Notes under the pieces: model-generated
Told to the model about the DNA's origin: nothing
The model's database searches: none
The model's input: only the letters and a program-made list of their open reading frames with translations
Origin: Youhaiella tibetensis
GTDB taxonomy: Bacteria; Pseudomonadota; Alphaproteobacteria; Rhizobiales; Devosiaceae
Length of the DNA stretch: 64,000 nt
Reading direction: 5' to 3'
NCBI RefSeq assembly: GCF_008000755.1
Contig: NZ_CP041690.1
Location: 2,109,260-2,173,259 of the forward strand
Shown here: positions 21,341 through 30,393 of the stretch, piece by piece
Layout: each line of letters begins with the position of its first letter
How positions within the stretch are numbered: the stretch's first letter is position 1
Translations under genes and position numbers: made by a program

Positions 21341-22402
21341 TTACTTCGCGGCGTCGAGAACCGACTGCGGCGCTTCGCGGTTGAGCGAGTCCATCCAGCC
21401 CTGGGCGACATTGTCCTTGGTGACGGTCAACGCCGGAGCGACGACGAATGCCGGGGTGGCTTCGCCGAGGAGCGACTTGAGGCCGACCGCCGCCATGGCG
21501 CGTCCGAGTTCGTACGCCTTGTCGGCGACGAGGCCCACCACGTTGCCATCCTTGACCATGTCGAGCGCGACCGGCTCGGAGAGGTCGAGGGTGACGATCT
21601 TGGTGTGGGTGTTGCCGGCAGCGCGCAGCGCGGCAAGCACGCCGTCGGCCGGTTCGGCCCAGGTGACGTAGATGCCATCGAGATCCGGGTTCTGCAGCAG
21701 CATGGCGCTTGCCAGCTCTTCGGCGCGGGCCGGGTCGGAGATGCCCTGCTCGGCGACGATCTTGATGTCCGGATAATCCTTCTCGATGGTGGTCTTGAAG
21801 GCGTTGTCGCGCTGGTTGGTCACATAGTAGCTGGCGTCATGGAAGATCCAGCCGACCTTGCCCTTGCCGCCGATCGACTTGGCGAGGACGTCCGCAGCCT
21901 GCTTGCCCATCTGGAAGAGGTCGTCGGTGACGATGGAGGCGTAGTCGGTGCCCTGCGTGTAGCCGGCCGGAACGTTCGAGAGGAACACCAGCTTGACCCC
22001 GCTCGATGCCGCTTCCTTGAAGGCTTCGGCAGACGTCACCGGATCGAGCGGCAACGACAGGATGACGTTGGGCTGGGCCGCGAGAGCCGTCTCGATGTCG
22101 GAACGCTGCTTGGCGGCGTCGAACCCGGCGTCGGTCTGGACGACGACGTCAACGCCTGCCTTGGCGAATTCGTCCTTAGCACCGGCCGAGACGGCATTGG
22201 TGAAATCGGACGAGGTGTGCCAGAGGAGCGCGGCCTTGTAGCCCTTGTCCTTGAGGGCGGCGAGATCGGCGTCGCTCAACTGGATATCGGCCGAAGGCGT
22301 AGCGCTTTCCCCGTTCGGGCCAACGGTCTGCGCGAGGGCGCCATGACCGGCAAAGAGCGAACCGGCGAGCAGCGCCGTCGCGAGAAGTTTGGTGAAGTGC
22401 AT
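21341..22402 (-). CDS. ribose-type ABC importer substrate-binding protein
   Basis: A 353-residue periplasmic binding protein with signal peptide MHFTKLLATALLAGSLFAGHGALAQ. The type I fold shows KAALLWHTSSDFTNAVSAGAKDEFAKAG, NVILSLPLDPVTSAEAFKEA and DGIYVTWAEPADGVLAALRAAG, as in RbsB/FrcB/YtfQ proteins. Ligand identity cannot be read from the sequence. The neighbours (M20 hydrolase and YhfX-type protein) suggest an amino-containing or acylated compound rather than a plain sugar. GGGAGACC precedes the ATG. Confidence 0.9.
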   Translation of the reverse strand: MHFTKLLATALLAGSLFAGHGALAQTVGPNGESATPSADIQLSDADLAALKDKGYKAALLWHTSSDFTNAVSAGAKDEFAKAGVDVVVQTDAGFDAAKQRSDIETALAAQPNVILSLPLDPVTSAEAFKEAASSGVKLVFLSNVPAGYTQGTDYASIVTDDLFQMGKQAADVLAKSIGGKGKVGWIFHDASYYVTNQRDNAFKTTIEKDYPDIKIVAEQGISDPARAEELASAMLLQNPDLDGIYVTWAEPADGVLAALRAAGNTHTKIVTLDLSEPVALDMVKDGNVVGLVADKAYELGRAMAAVGLKSLLGEATPAFVVAPALTVTKDNVAQGWMDSLNREAPQSVLDAAK

Positions 22403-22433
22403 GGTTGGTCTCCCTTATGACTTTCCCTGTTGC

Positions 22434-23693
22434 TTAGTCTTCCACCACCCCGCAGTAGCGGGCGATGAAATGAGCGAAGGCCACGATCCCTGAATAGTAT
22501 TCCTCGAGGCTGACGCGCTCTTCGAAGGTGTGGCAATTGCGGATGTCGCCAGGCGCGCAGTAGACGGCCGGGACATTGAGTCCGTTGATGAAGAAGGGCG
22601 CCTCCGACCAGAACGGAGCCCCTTCGAGCGTGCCGCGACCGGCCATGGTGTCGCCCACGATGCGCGAGAGCATCTGTACGGGCTCGGCTGACGGATCGGT
22701 CTGCGAGGGCGAGCCGCCGACTGCATGGTCACGGCCCGCGGGGTAGGCGATCCGAACCTTGATCTCGGGGTCATCAATGGCACCGCGAACGACCTGCTCG
22801 ATGGCCAAGGCCGCCTCGTCGAGGGATTCCCCCGGCAGCAACTTGCGGATGAGCGAGAGCTTGCACTCTTCAGGCACGGCGATGAAGCCACCGCCCTCGA
22901 GCCCGGTGATCAGCAGGAATGCCCGGCCAACGAGCGGATGCTCCGCCCTTGCGGCGATCTCGTCGGAATGGGCCCAGAGCGCCGACATGACCTTGTGGCT
23001 GGCCTTGAGGGCATCCTTGCCCAGTTCCGGCACGCCGAAATAGGCCGATTTCCCGGTGATGGTGATATCGGCAATGAAGAAGCCCATCTGCGCCGGGTAG
23101 ACCGCCAGCCGGGTCGGTTCGACATAGATGGTGAAGTCGGGCAGGGCGACAGTGCCCGCGCGAATGCGGGCCACGTAGTCCTTGACGCCGGCCGAAACCC
23201 CGGTGCCCGGTTGCCCGCTTTCCTCGTCACCGACGAAAGCAAAGGCCACGTCGCCCTTGAGGCGGACGCCGGCCGCGTCGAGAAGCGAGAGCGCGGCCAG
23301 GCTCGAGCAGATGCCGGCCTTGAGGTCACCCGATCCGCGCCCCCAGACCTCGCCATCGATCAGCGGAGCGGCAAAGGGATCCTCGCGGTCGGTGCCCTTC
23401 CAGTGCTCGGCCCAGCCATCGACGTGGACGGTATCGCTATGCCCGATGAAGAGCAGCCTCTTGCCGCCTCCCGCGCCCTTGCGTTCGCCCCAGATATTGG
23501 GACGCCCGGGCAGGAAATCGGCCTTCGAGAGCGCGCCGATACCACGCCTCTCCATTTGCTCCTGGAGATAGGCGACGAAGTTGGCCTCGTTCCCCGTGAT
23601 GCTCTGGCGCCCGATGGCGCCCCGAAACAGGGCGAGGGCGTCGTTCCGGTCGAGCGCGGCAGTCAGGCGGTTGCTGAATTGGGCCTCGGTCAC
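22434..23693 (-). CDS. M20 family metallohydrolase (ArgE/DapE-like)
   Basis: A 419-residue dinuclear zinc amidohydrolase. Metal ligands are visible in order: GHSDTVHVDGW (His and catalytic Asp), GSGDLKAGICSS (bridging Asp), GDEESGQPG (general-base Glu and metal Glu), and CHTFEE near the C-terminus (His). VEPTRLAVYPAQMG leads into the lid domain. Family members deacylate N-acyl amino acids or cleave dipeptides. It begins with GTG at 23693, overlapping the ROK regulator's stop by four bases, so translation is coupled. Location between ROK and the binding protein implies it processes the imported ligand. Confidence 0.85.
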   Translation of the reverse strand: MTEAQFSNRLTAALDRNDALALFRGAIGRQSITGNEANFVAYLQEQMERRGIGALSKADFLPGRPNIWGERKGAGGGKRLLFIGHSDTVHVDGWAEHWKGTDREDPFAAPLIDGEVWGRGSGDLKAGICSSLAALSLLDAAGVRLKGDVAFAFVGDEESGQPGTGVSAGVKDYVARIRAGTVALPDFTIYVEPTRLAVYPAQMGFFIADITITGKSAYFGVPELGKDALKASHKVMSALWAHSDEIAARAEHPLVGRAFLLITGLEGGGFIAVPEECKLSLIRKLLPGESLDEAALAIEQVVRGAIDDPEIKVRIAYPAGRDHAVGGSPSQTDPSAEPVQMLSRIVGDTMAGRGTLEGAPFWSEAPFFINGLNVPAVYCAPGDIRNCHTFEERVSLEEYYSGIVAFAHFIARYCGVVED

Positions 23694-24919
23694 TGCAGGA
23701 CTCCACTGATGGAAACGGCGTTGGCAGGGGGAAGCGAAATCTTGCCGTTCGGCGCATCGGCGCCGAAGAGCGTGTTGTGGAGGTGGCTCAGCCCGATGGC
23801 GGCCGCTCCGATAAGCGTGGCGTGGGTCCCCAGCTGGCTGGCCTCGACCTGGACGGGAGAGGGGAAGCAGAGGGGCAGGAAGGTCTTGACCCGCTCGATG
23901 AGCTCGGGCCGGCCGCCGATCGAGCCGCCGAGGATCACCTTCTCGGGGTTGGCCATGGCGCAGATGGCGCCAATGCCGAACGCCAGGTAGTTGGCGGTAT
24001 CGTTGAGAACGGTCAGCGCGGAGGCATCGCCTGCATTGGCCAGCTCGAAAATCTCGGGCACCGAGGCCTCGGCCTGCGCCAGCTCCCGGTACCGGCGCAT
24101 GATGCCGACGGAAGCGACGACCCGCTCGTAGGCCCCTGCACGCAGCGATTCCGTATCGAAGGGATCGGCGCCGAAGGGCAGGAAGCCCAGTTCGCCCGCG
24201 GCATTGCCCGCACCCCGGATCAGTTGCCCGCCCAGGATGAGGCCGCCGCCGACACCGGTGCCGAGCGCGACATAGGCGAGGTTTTCGATACCCTGCCCAC
24301 CGCCCAGCCAGTTCTCGCCGAGAACGGCGAGATTGACATCATTCTCGAGCATGACCTCTGCCCCGAGCGCCGAGGACAGCGCGGCGGCCACGTCGATGGA
24401 ATCGAAATCGCGGATGTTGGGGGCGAGGAGGACACGGCCCGTGCCGCGCTCCGGCACGCCGGGGGCGCCGATCACGGCGACCTGCACGCGCTCGAACGGC
24501 ACGTCCCTGGTGGCCGCCACTTTGCGCGACAGCGCGGCGATCTGTTCGACCACGAAATGTCCGCCACGCGGATCGGTCGGAGCGACGTCCTGGGCGATGA
24601 TCTGGCAGGTGAGGTCGCAGACGGCGACCCGAACCTTGGTGCCGCCGAGGTCGACGGCCACGATGTAGGCGGCGGTCGGGACGAGTTCGTAGGTTACGGC
24701 CGACCGCCCCACATGCCCCTGGGTCCGTCCGGTCTCGCGCACCCAGCCCTCTTCCTCGAGCTGGCGGACAATTTCGGAGATGGTCTGCTTGGAGAGGCCG
24801 GTCTGCTTGGCAATCGAGGCGCGGGAGATAGGGCCATCATGAACGATGGTCTCCATTACGGCACGAAGGGAAAACTGTCGCGAAATCCGCGCCGTAGGTG
24901 CCACGCTGCTCTCTCTCAT
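23690..24919 (-). CDS. ROK family transcriptional regulator
   Basis: A 409-residue regulator. The N-terminal winged helix-turn-helix reads GPISRASIAKQTGLSKQTISEIVRQLEEEGWV (about residues 30-62). The ROK domain follows with the ATP-site-like VAVDLGGTKVRVAVCD, LGTGVGGGLILGGQLIRGAGNAAGELG and KVILGGSIGG. The usual ROK zinc-binding CxCGxxGC motif is not present after AGELGFLPFG, so it is unlikely to be an active sugar kinase. The ATG at 24919 has GAGGGA 8 bases upstream. It heads a six-gene operon running down to 18319 and probably responds to the imported substrate or its sugar moiety. Confidence 0.88.
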   Translation of the reverse strand: MRESSVAPTARISRQFSLRAVMETIVHDGPISRASIAKQTGLSKQTISEIVRQLEEEGWVRETGRTQGHVGRSAVTYELVPTAAYIVAVDLGGTKVRVAVCDLTCQIIAQDVAPTDPRGGHFVVEQIAALSRKVAATRDVPFERVQVAVIGAPGVPERGTGRVLLAPNIRDFDSIDVAAALSSALGAEVMLENDVNLAVLGENWLGGGQGIENLAYVALGTGVGGGLILGGQLIRGAGNAAGELGFLPFGADPFDTESLRAGAYERVVASVGIMRRYRELAQAEASVPEIFELANAGDASALTVLNDTANYLAFGIGAICAMANPEKVILGGSIGGRPELIERVKTFLPLCFPSPVQVEASQLGTHATLIGAAAIGLSHLHNTLFGADAPNGKISLPPANAVSISGVLQ

Positions 24920-25063
24920 TAATTCGTTCCCTCACCGAACTATTGCAAACGGATAAGGGAGCCGTCAAGGGGAGGTCGCGTCAGGTCGTGGGAAAACCAG
25001 GTTGCGGCGTAAGCTGAAACCTGCGTCAGAACATCAATAGTCGTTGATAACGTACTGAAAGCG

Positions 25064-25201
25064 CTATGGAAGCATCGCCGAGACGATCACGCCCTGGTTG
25101 GCGCGCACCGAGGCGACTTCGGCCTTGCCGGTCAAGAGGGCGTGCACCGCGAAGGGCGGCAGCATGAACAGAAACAGGAAAGCCCAGAGCGGGTAGCGCA
25201 T
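25064..25201 (-). CDS. 45-aa single-helix membrane peptide
   Basis: A small gene reads MRYPLWAFLFLFMLPPFAVH, then about 25 polar-to-mixed residues ending VIVSAMLP. A GGAG lies 5 bases before its ATG. The first 22 residues form one hydrophobic helix, either a membrane anchor or an uncleaved signal. It follows the BcsA-like glycosyltransferase gene by 81 bases on the same strand and could be an accessory peptide of that synthase, as small membrane peptides are for other polysaccharide synthases. I do not recognise a family. A longer overlapping frame (25026-25244) lacks these features. Confidence 0.5.
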   Translation of the reverse strand: MRYPLWAFLFLFMLPPFAVHALLTGKAEVASVRANQGVIVSAMLP

Positions 25202-25282
25202 GATCTCCAACTCCCCGCGACAGCGGACCGATGAAGGCTAGCAATCCCGACCGAACGTCAGGCTACCCGATTAGGTTGCATT

Positions 25283-27109
25283 TTATCGATCCCGGCTTTC
25301 GCGGCCTGCCGACGGGGCCGCTGCGATACTGAGCACCGATTCCAGCGTCAGATAGGAGCGCAGCAGCCGGAAGCCGACATATTCGGGCAGGCCGATCAAC
25401 GCTCCGACGCGCCCGTTGGCGAGCGCGGCAAACGCGCCCATGAGGGCCGGCGCACCGAGGAGCACCGCCAGCACCGCCTGACCGGTCAGGGTTCCGGTCG
25501 GATCGAAGGCGAGCAAGAGGTGCAGGGCACCGAAGATCGCCAGCGGAACAGTCATGGCGCGGCGCGCTGAATTGAGCAGCATGAACGGCAGCACCACCTT
25601 GCCGCGCACCGAAAGATCCCAGCTATCGAGGTAGGTCCGGTTGCGCGCACTCACGTGGTAGACGGAGCGGAACCAGCGCATGCGCTGTTCGCGCAGATGC
25701 TTGTAGGTCCTGGGAACCTCGGAGACGTAGACGACCGAGGGATCGGAGACGACGCGATTGCCCAACTCGCCGATGCGCAAGGAAACGTCGGTATCCTCCC
25801 CGTTCATGCCCTGGACGAAGCCGCCTACGTCGCGAACCAGGGCCGTGCGGTAGGCAGCGAACATCCCCGGAACGCCGATCGTGCCGTCGAAGGCGCCATA
25901 GGCTACCTGGTAATAGCCATGCTTGAGCAGCACTTCGAGGGTGCGGGCGCGATCGAACGGTCCATCGCCCGGCGCAATGGGCATGCCCCCAACCACCCCG
26001 ACATCGGCACGTGAAAAGTGGCGCATGGCGCGCGCAATGGTTTCACGCTGAACCTGGGTATCCGCATCGATGCGGATGACGAACTCTGTCGCCGTTTCGG
26101 CAATGCCGCGGTTGAGCGCCAGGGCCTTGCCCGGTGTCGGCACGTCGATGACGCGCCCCCTCAAGTGTCTGGCGTCCGAAAGCGCGGCCGAGGCAACGGC
26201 GATTGTCTCGTCGCTCGAGGCATTGTTGAGCACGATCACCTCCACCTTGCCGTCGTAGACGGCAGCAGAGGAGTCGATGGCGCCGATGGTCCGCGCAATG
26301 ACGTGGGCCTCGTTGTGGGCTGGCACGATGACCGTGACCGGCGGAGCGAAGGCGCTCCTGCGGCGCAGGATCGCCTGAAGCGTGCCATCGACGTAGAGAA
26401 CGAAGAAAAGCGTCGGCAGGAACAGGAAGACGCCCGGGCCGGTGCCGCCGAGCAGCGCGACGTTTCGCAGATCCAGCACCAGCGGCAGGTCCATGCGATC
26501 CACACCGACCGCAATTGCGATCGAAAGGGCGACCGCAATCGTGAGGCGCACCAGCGAGGCAAGCTTGTAGCGGCGGTTGAACGGCGCATCCGCCCGCGCC
26601 GGCATGCTGCCGTGGTCGAGCAGCTTGGCCGAAAACACGAAGAAGCCGATGAGCCCGGAGAGAATCTCGATGACGTGCAACGAGTAGACGAAGCCAGCCA
26701 GCCGATAGCCGACGATGTTGATGGCATCGAGTGCCCCGACGACGAGCACGTAGTAGAGCAGGAGCTCGAGAAAGAAGCGGATCTTGCCGCGTAGGGACGA
26801 GCCGAACATCGTCGAGAACGCCACGTAGAACGAGACGATGAAGATGCGCAGGGGCACCGAATGGGTGCCGATATAGGGTGAGAAAACGAAGTCCCGGTTC
26901 GGAAAGGCTTGCGCCAGCACCGGTACACGGTTGATGGCGAACAGCAGGATCACGCTCATGACCGAGAAGATCACGAGCACGAGGGGCGCGCTCCAGAGGG
27001 GAAGGGAGCGCGTGAGCCTTGCCGGAGCGCTATCGACGGACCAGTATTGGTGTCCGCCCGCCGCGCTCGGCTGGGTGCCCTCAGTGACGCTGGACGAGGA
27101 TAGCGACAT
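25283..27109 (-). CDS. BcsA-like processive family-2 glycosyltransferase
   Basis: A 608-residue polytopic membrane glycosyltransferase. About five hydrophobic segments precede the catalytic domain. The GT2 core shows VTVIVPAHNEAHVIARTIGAI (about residue 262), the substrate Asp and DxD in FVIRIDADTQVQ, GEDTDVSLRIG, and the product-binding QRMRW in HLREQRMRWFRSVYH, the Q/RxxRW motif of processive synthases. Two or three more helices follow. No PilZ domain is present, unlike true BcsA. It overlaps the upstream bcsB-like gene by 29 bp. With UDP-sulfoquinovose synthase in the same operon, it probably polymerises a UDP-sugar across the inner membrane; the sugar is not established. Confidence 0.82.
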   Translation of the reverse strand: MSLSSSSVTEGTQPSAAGGHQYWSVDSAPARLTRSLPLWSAPLVLVIFSVMSVILLFAINRVPVLAQAFPNRDFVFSPYIGTHSVPLRIFIVSFYVAFSTMFGSSLRGKIRFFLELLLYYVLVVGALDAINIVGYRLAGFVYSLHVIEILSGLIGFFVFSAKLLDHGSMPARADAPFNRRYKLASLVRLTIAVALSIAIAVGVDRMDLPLVLDLRNVALLGGTGPGVFLFLPTLFFVLYVDGTLQAILRRRSAFAPPVTVIVPAHNEAHVIARTIGAIDSSAAVYDGKVEVIVLNNASSDETIAVASAALSDARHLRGRVIDVPTPGKALALNRGIAETATEFVIRIDADTQVQRETIARAMRHFSRADVGVVGGMPIAPGDGPFDRARTLEVLLKHGYYQVAYGAFDGTIGVPGMFAAYRTALVRDVGGFVQGMNGEDTDVSLRIGELGNRVVSDPSVVYVSEVPRTYKHLREQRMRWFRSVYHVSARNRTYLDSWDLSVRGKVVLPFMLLNSARRAMTVPLAIFGALHLLLAFDPTGTLTGQAVLAVLLGAPALMGAFAALANGRVGALIGLPEYVGFRLLRSYLTLESVLSIAAAPSAGRESRDR

Positions 27110-28787
27110 CGCCTCGCTTCATCCCCCCGAGCAGCGAGGCCATTTCGGTCTTGCTCAGGTCGTGCACGGAAATCGGGTCGTTCGCGCCGGCCGTTGACGA
27201 CATGATCAGGAGCTGGCCCGCCCCGGCCGAAGCCGCGCTCGCAGGTGTCAGCAGCGATACCTTGCGCAAGGCATCGGTCAGCGTGTCCCCGGTCAGCACG
27301 GTCAGCGTGACCGGCGCCGTGTCCTCGCCGAACGCCATGTTGGCGCCAATGGGCAGGAACTGGGCGAGCATCGCCGAAGCGCGGCTGCCCTGGGCAGCAT
27401 TGAGCTTGCCCTCGACAGTGAGCCCGATCGAGCCGCTGTTGGCCAGTTCGCGAACCAGGGGCGACCAACCCTCGGAAGGCTGAACGCCCGGCGTCAGCGT
27501 GGTGGTGGGCAACAACTGGGCCTGGGCATCCGGACCCGCCCGGCAGATGCTCTCGTTGGGAGAGGTGTCCACCAGCTCGATCAGGATGCGGTTGGCGAGG
27601 GCCTGCTGGGCCGCCGGCAGGTCGATCGGCAGCTCGATGCTCTTGGCCTTGCCGTCGATGCGACGGCTGTCGACCAGGTTGTTGTTGAGCGAGATGCGCA
27701 ACACCCAGTCACGGTTGTCGGCCAACTCGCTCATCTTGATCGCCAGGTTGAGGCGGGCAGGCATCAGGCCACCCGGAAGATCGGCGAGCTTGTAGTCGAT
27801 GGTCCAGCGCTTGGAGCCGCGGAAGTTCTTGACGATAGTCTCGCTGCCGAGCGTTGCTGCATCCACGGGCCAGTAGCTGGCGATCGCGGGAGCCTGACGT
27901 TCGGCCGCGCGCAGTGCGACGAGCCGTTCGACGCCCGCCTGGCCGGCAAGCTGGAAGCTGCTCTCGCCCAACCGCGCGATCGGGGTGGTGCCGGCATTGG
28001 CGACGAGCACGCGCGTACCGGCCCGCTCGGCGCCTTCAAGTTCCACCAGCGAGGCGATGCCCGAGCGGTGCAACTGCTGGTCGGCCCAGAGAGCCGCCGC
28101 CAGGTCGGCGCCCGAGAGGCCCGGCACCAGGTTCATGGGGCCGGTCGCGGCGATGAGGGCAGTCTCGGGATCCTCGACCTTGTCGTAGGTGACGAGCGTC
28201 ATGGCGCTCGAGGGCAGGAGCGTTACGGCGCTGCCGGAATTGGCGGCATCTGTGGGGCAAATCTGGCCCGAATTGGTGTTGCCGCGCCCCGAAAGGGTCA
28301 ACTCGACGTCTTCGCCCAGGAGGTCCGAGGCGTCGAGCGGCACCTTGACGGTCTGGGTGGCCTTGCCGCTGTTGAGCACGACCTGCGTGCGGTCCCTGCC
28401 GTTGACGGCGATCGTCATGCGGCCGTCGCCGTGCTCGGCGAGCTCGGTTTCGAAAGCCAGGTCGAGGCTGCCGCTGGTGAAGCTTACGCCCGGCGGAACG
28501 GCGAAGCGGATCTGCGTCTCGTCGGGAAAGCCGGCGAGGCCCATCCAGCTTCCCTGCAGCGGGCGCAGGACCTTGAGCTGGGTCGCCGCCACATCGGTGC
28601 TGCCGGTGACCGTGTTATCGACGCCGGTCTCGGACGCCCCCGTCATCCGGGAAAACGAGGACCGCACCTGATCGGCCATCCCGGCGATATTGGCGCCGAC
28701 ATCGTCGCCGCGGGAATAGACCATGGCGGTGCCGACGACGGCGAAGGCCAGAACCGCAACCAGGGCTAGCCGCAGAACGTCACGCAT
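27081..28787 (-). CDS. BcsB-like periplasmic membrane-anchored protein
   Basis: A 568-residue protein with an N-terminal membrane or signal segment (MRDVLRLALVAVLAFAVVGTAMV). A large periplasmic part resembles the cellulose synthase regulatory subunit BcsB: carbohydrate-binding-like beta domains around FAVPPGVSFTSGSLDLAFET and DWVLRISLNNNLVDSRRI, alternating with flavodoxin-like segments. Unlike BcsB, I see no strong C-terminal membrane helix; the protein ends KRGDVAILVQRH. The ATG at 28787 shares its first base with the sqdB stop (TGATG); a GTG one codon upstream is an alternative. Its likely role is guiding the nascent polymer from the neighbouring glycosyltransferase. Confidence 0.7.
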   Translation of the reverse strand: MRDVLRLALVAVLAFAVVGTAMVYSRGDDVGANIAGMADQVRSSFSRMTGASETGVDNTVTGSTDVAATQLKVLRPLQGSWMGLAGFPDETQIRFAVPPGVSFTSGSLDLAFETELAEHGDGRMTIAVNGRDRTQVVLNSGKATQTVKVPLDASDLLGEDVELTLSGRGNTNSGQICPTDAANSGSAVTLLPSSAMTLVTYDKVEDPETALIAATGPMNLVPGLSGADLAAALWADQQLHRSGIASLVELEGAERAGTRVLVANAGTTPIARLGESSFQLAGQAGVERLVALRAAERQAPAIASYWPVDAATLGSETIVKNFRGSKRWTIDYKLADLPGGLMPARLNLAIKMSELADNRDWVLRISLNNNLVDSRRIDGKAKSIELPIDLPAAQQALANRILIELVDTSPNESICRAGPDAQAQLLPTTTLTPGVQPSEGWSPLVRELANSGSIGLTVEGKLNAAQGSRASAMLAQFLPIGANMAFGEDTAPVTLTVLTGDTLTDALRKVSLLTPASAASAGAGQLLIMSSTAGANDPISVHDLSKTEMASLLGGMKRGDVAILVQRH

Positions 28788-29995
28788 CACGCAGCATCCT
28801 TGCGGCTCTTGAGGGTGCCCGGGCGGGTGTTCCTGGTCCAGAGGGCCGTGGCCGGAATGGCGCGCACGTCATAGCGATCCTTGTAGCGGTCGGCGATCTC
28901 GAGCGTTTCGGCCAGAAGCGCGTCGCGCAGGAGAATCGGCTCGAGGCCAAGCGAACGGAAGGTCTGGTTGGAGACGCGCAGGGTATTCTCGGCCGCTTCC
29001 TTGCGCGGGTTGTCTACGAAGGCCACTTCGGCGCCTGTGGTTTCGGCCACGAGTTCAGCGAGATCGGAAACCCGGTGCGTCTCGGCCACCTGGTTGAGGA
29101 TGTGCACGCGCTCGCCACGTGCGGGCGGGTTGGCCACGGCCAGCGACACGCAGCGCACGGTATCCTGGATGTTGATGAAGGCCCGGGTCTGGCCGCCGGT
29201 GCCATGGACGGTCAGGGGATGCCCGACCACGGCCTGCATCAGGAAGCGGTTGAGCACGGTGCCGTAGTCGCCGTCATAGTCGAAGCGATTGATGAGGGCC
29301 GGATCGAGCCGGGTTTCCTCGGTCTGTGTGCCCCAGACGATACCCTGGTGCAGATCCGTGATGCGCAGGCCGTCGTTGCGCGCGTAGAACTGGAACAGCA
29401 ACTGGTCGAGCGACTTGGTCAGGTGATAAACGCTACCCGGCTGAGTGGGGTAGAGGATCGAGCGCGGATATCGCGTCCCGTTCGGCCCGGCGACCGAAAC
29501 GTCGAGATAGCCCTCGGGCAGTTCGAGCCCATCCCCATCATAGCCGTAGACGCCCATGGTCCCGAGGTGGACAAGGTGGGCGTCGAGGTCGAGCTCGACC
29601 AGGGCAGCCAGCAGATTGTGGGTGCCGTTGATGTTGTTGTCGACCGTGTAGCGCTTGTGGGCGGCGTCGCGCATGGAATAGGGCGCCGCGCGCTGTTCGG
29701 CGAAGTGCACGACGGTTTGCGGGGCGAAGTCGGCCAGGTAGGCGCGCAGGCCGTCATAGTCGTGGGCGATGTCGATATTGGCGAAGGACAGCGTCCTGCC
29801 CGACACGCGCTTCCAGGCGGCGATGCGCCCGGGCATGTCGGCGATCGGGGTCAGGCTTTCGACGCCCAGCTCGGCGTCGATGCGCCGGCGCGAAAGATTG
29901 TCGATGATCGCGACCTGATGGCCTTCGGCCGAAAGCTTGAGCGCCGTCGGCCAACCGCAAAAACCATCACCACCCAGAACAACAATACGTGCCAT
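28787..29995 (-). CDS. sqdB: UDP-sulfoquinovose synthase (SqdB/SQD1-like)
   Basis: A 402-residue extended short-chain dehydrogenase that makes UDP-sulfoquinovose from UDP-glucose and sulfite. The NAD fold reads RIVVLGGDGFCGWPTALKL. The substrate region GIVWGTQTEETRLDPALINRFDYDGDYGTVLNRF and HGTGGQTRAFINIQDTVRC is highly diagnostic for this family, and YHLTKSLDQ supplies the catalytic Tyr/Lys pair. The ATG at 29995 has GGAGA 6 bases upstream; the frame extends 12 codons further but without such a site. It is the first gene of an operon with BcsB-like and BcsA-like genes, and no sulfolipid synthase (sqdX or sqdD) is visible nearby. Confidence 0.92.
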   Translation of the reverse strand: MARIVVLGGDGFCGWPTALKLSAEGHQVAIIDNLSRRRIDAELGVESLTPIADMPGRIAAWKRVSGRTLSFANIDIAHDYDGLRAYLADFAPQTVVHFAEQRAAPYSMRDAAHKRYTVDNNINGTHNLLAALVELDLDAHLVHLGTMGVYGYDGDGLELPEGYLDVSVAGPNGTRYPRSILYPTQPGSVYHLTKSLDQLLFQFYARNDGLRITDLHQGIVWGTQTEETRLDPALINRFDYDGDYGTVLNRFLMQAVVGHPLTVHGTGGQTRAFINIQDTVRCVSLAVANPPARGERVHILNQVAETHRVSDLAELVAETTGAEVAFVDNPRKEAAENTLRVSNQTFRSLGLEPILLRDALLAETLEIADRYKDRYDVRAIPATALWTRNTRPGTLKSRKDAA

Positions 29996-30393
29996 GAAAG
30001 TCTCCAAACGCACCCGCGCCGCCGGAAACATCCGGCCGCGTTACTGGCTTCACTCGCGCTGACGAGAAGCGGGCTTGGCTCCGTCCGAACCGGACGAAAC
30101 GACGCCGTATATGCACGTGGTCGGCGGTTCGACCAAGTGCGGTTAGGAATTTGGTAACATCTGGGATTAAATTCCGCCGGCCTGCCTTGAGACAGGCGGG
30201 CTGCGCGATATCATTTCAGATATTGCCCGCCTCGTAGAACAATGTGGCGTAGAATTGGCGGTCGGAAGGACAAGTGTCCTGGAATGCGACGATTTCAGGA
30301 ACGGTTTCGCGCTCAACTCGCTGTGACTTTTTGTCCGAGAGGCATAGCCCGATATGCGTGAGCATAAGGCGCTATGCGTGCCGGCGGTCGTCG
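29996..30393. other. intergenic region upstream of the sqdB operon
   Basis: No gene is supported here. The region must carry the promoter of the sqdB operon (minus strand) and the end of the PIG-L operon. An inverted repeat at 30180-30201 (GCCTGCCT, six-base loop, AGGCGGGC with one G-T pair) could stop transcription from the PIG-L gene, but no clear T tract follows on the minus strand. Open frames across it have no coding character. Confidence 0.5.

Noticed and set aside
25026-25244. 72-codon minus-strand frame
   Set aside because: It has no ribosome site or hydrophobic pattern; the overlapping 45-residue frame has both, so I annotated that one.
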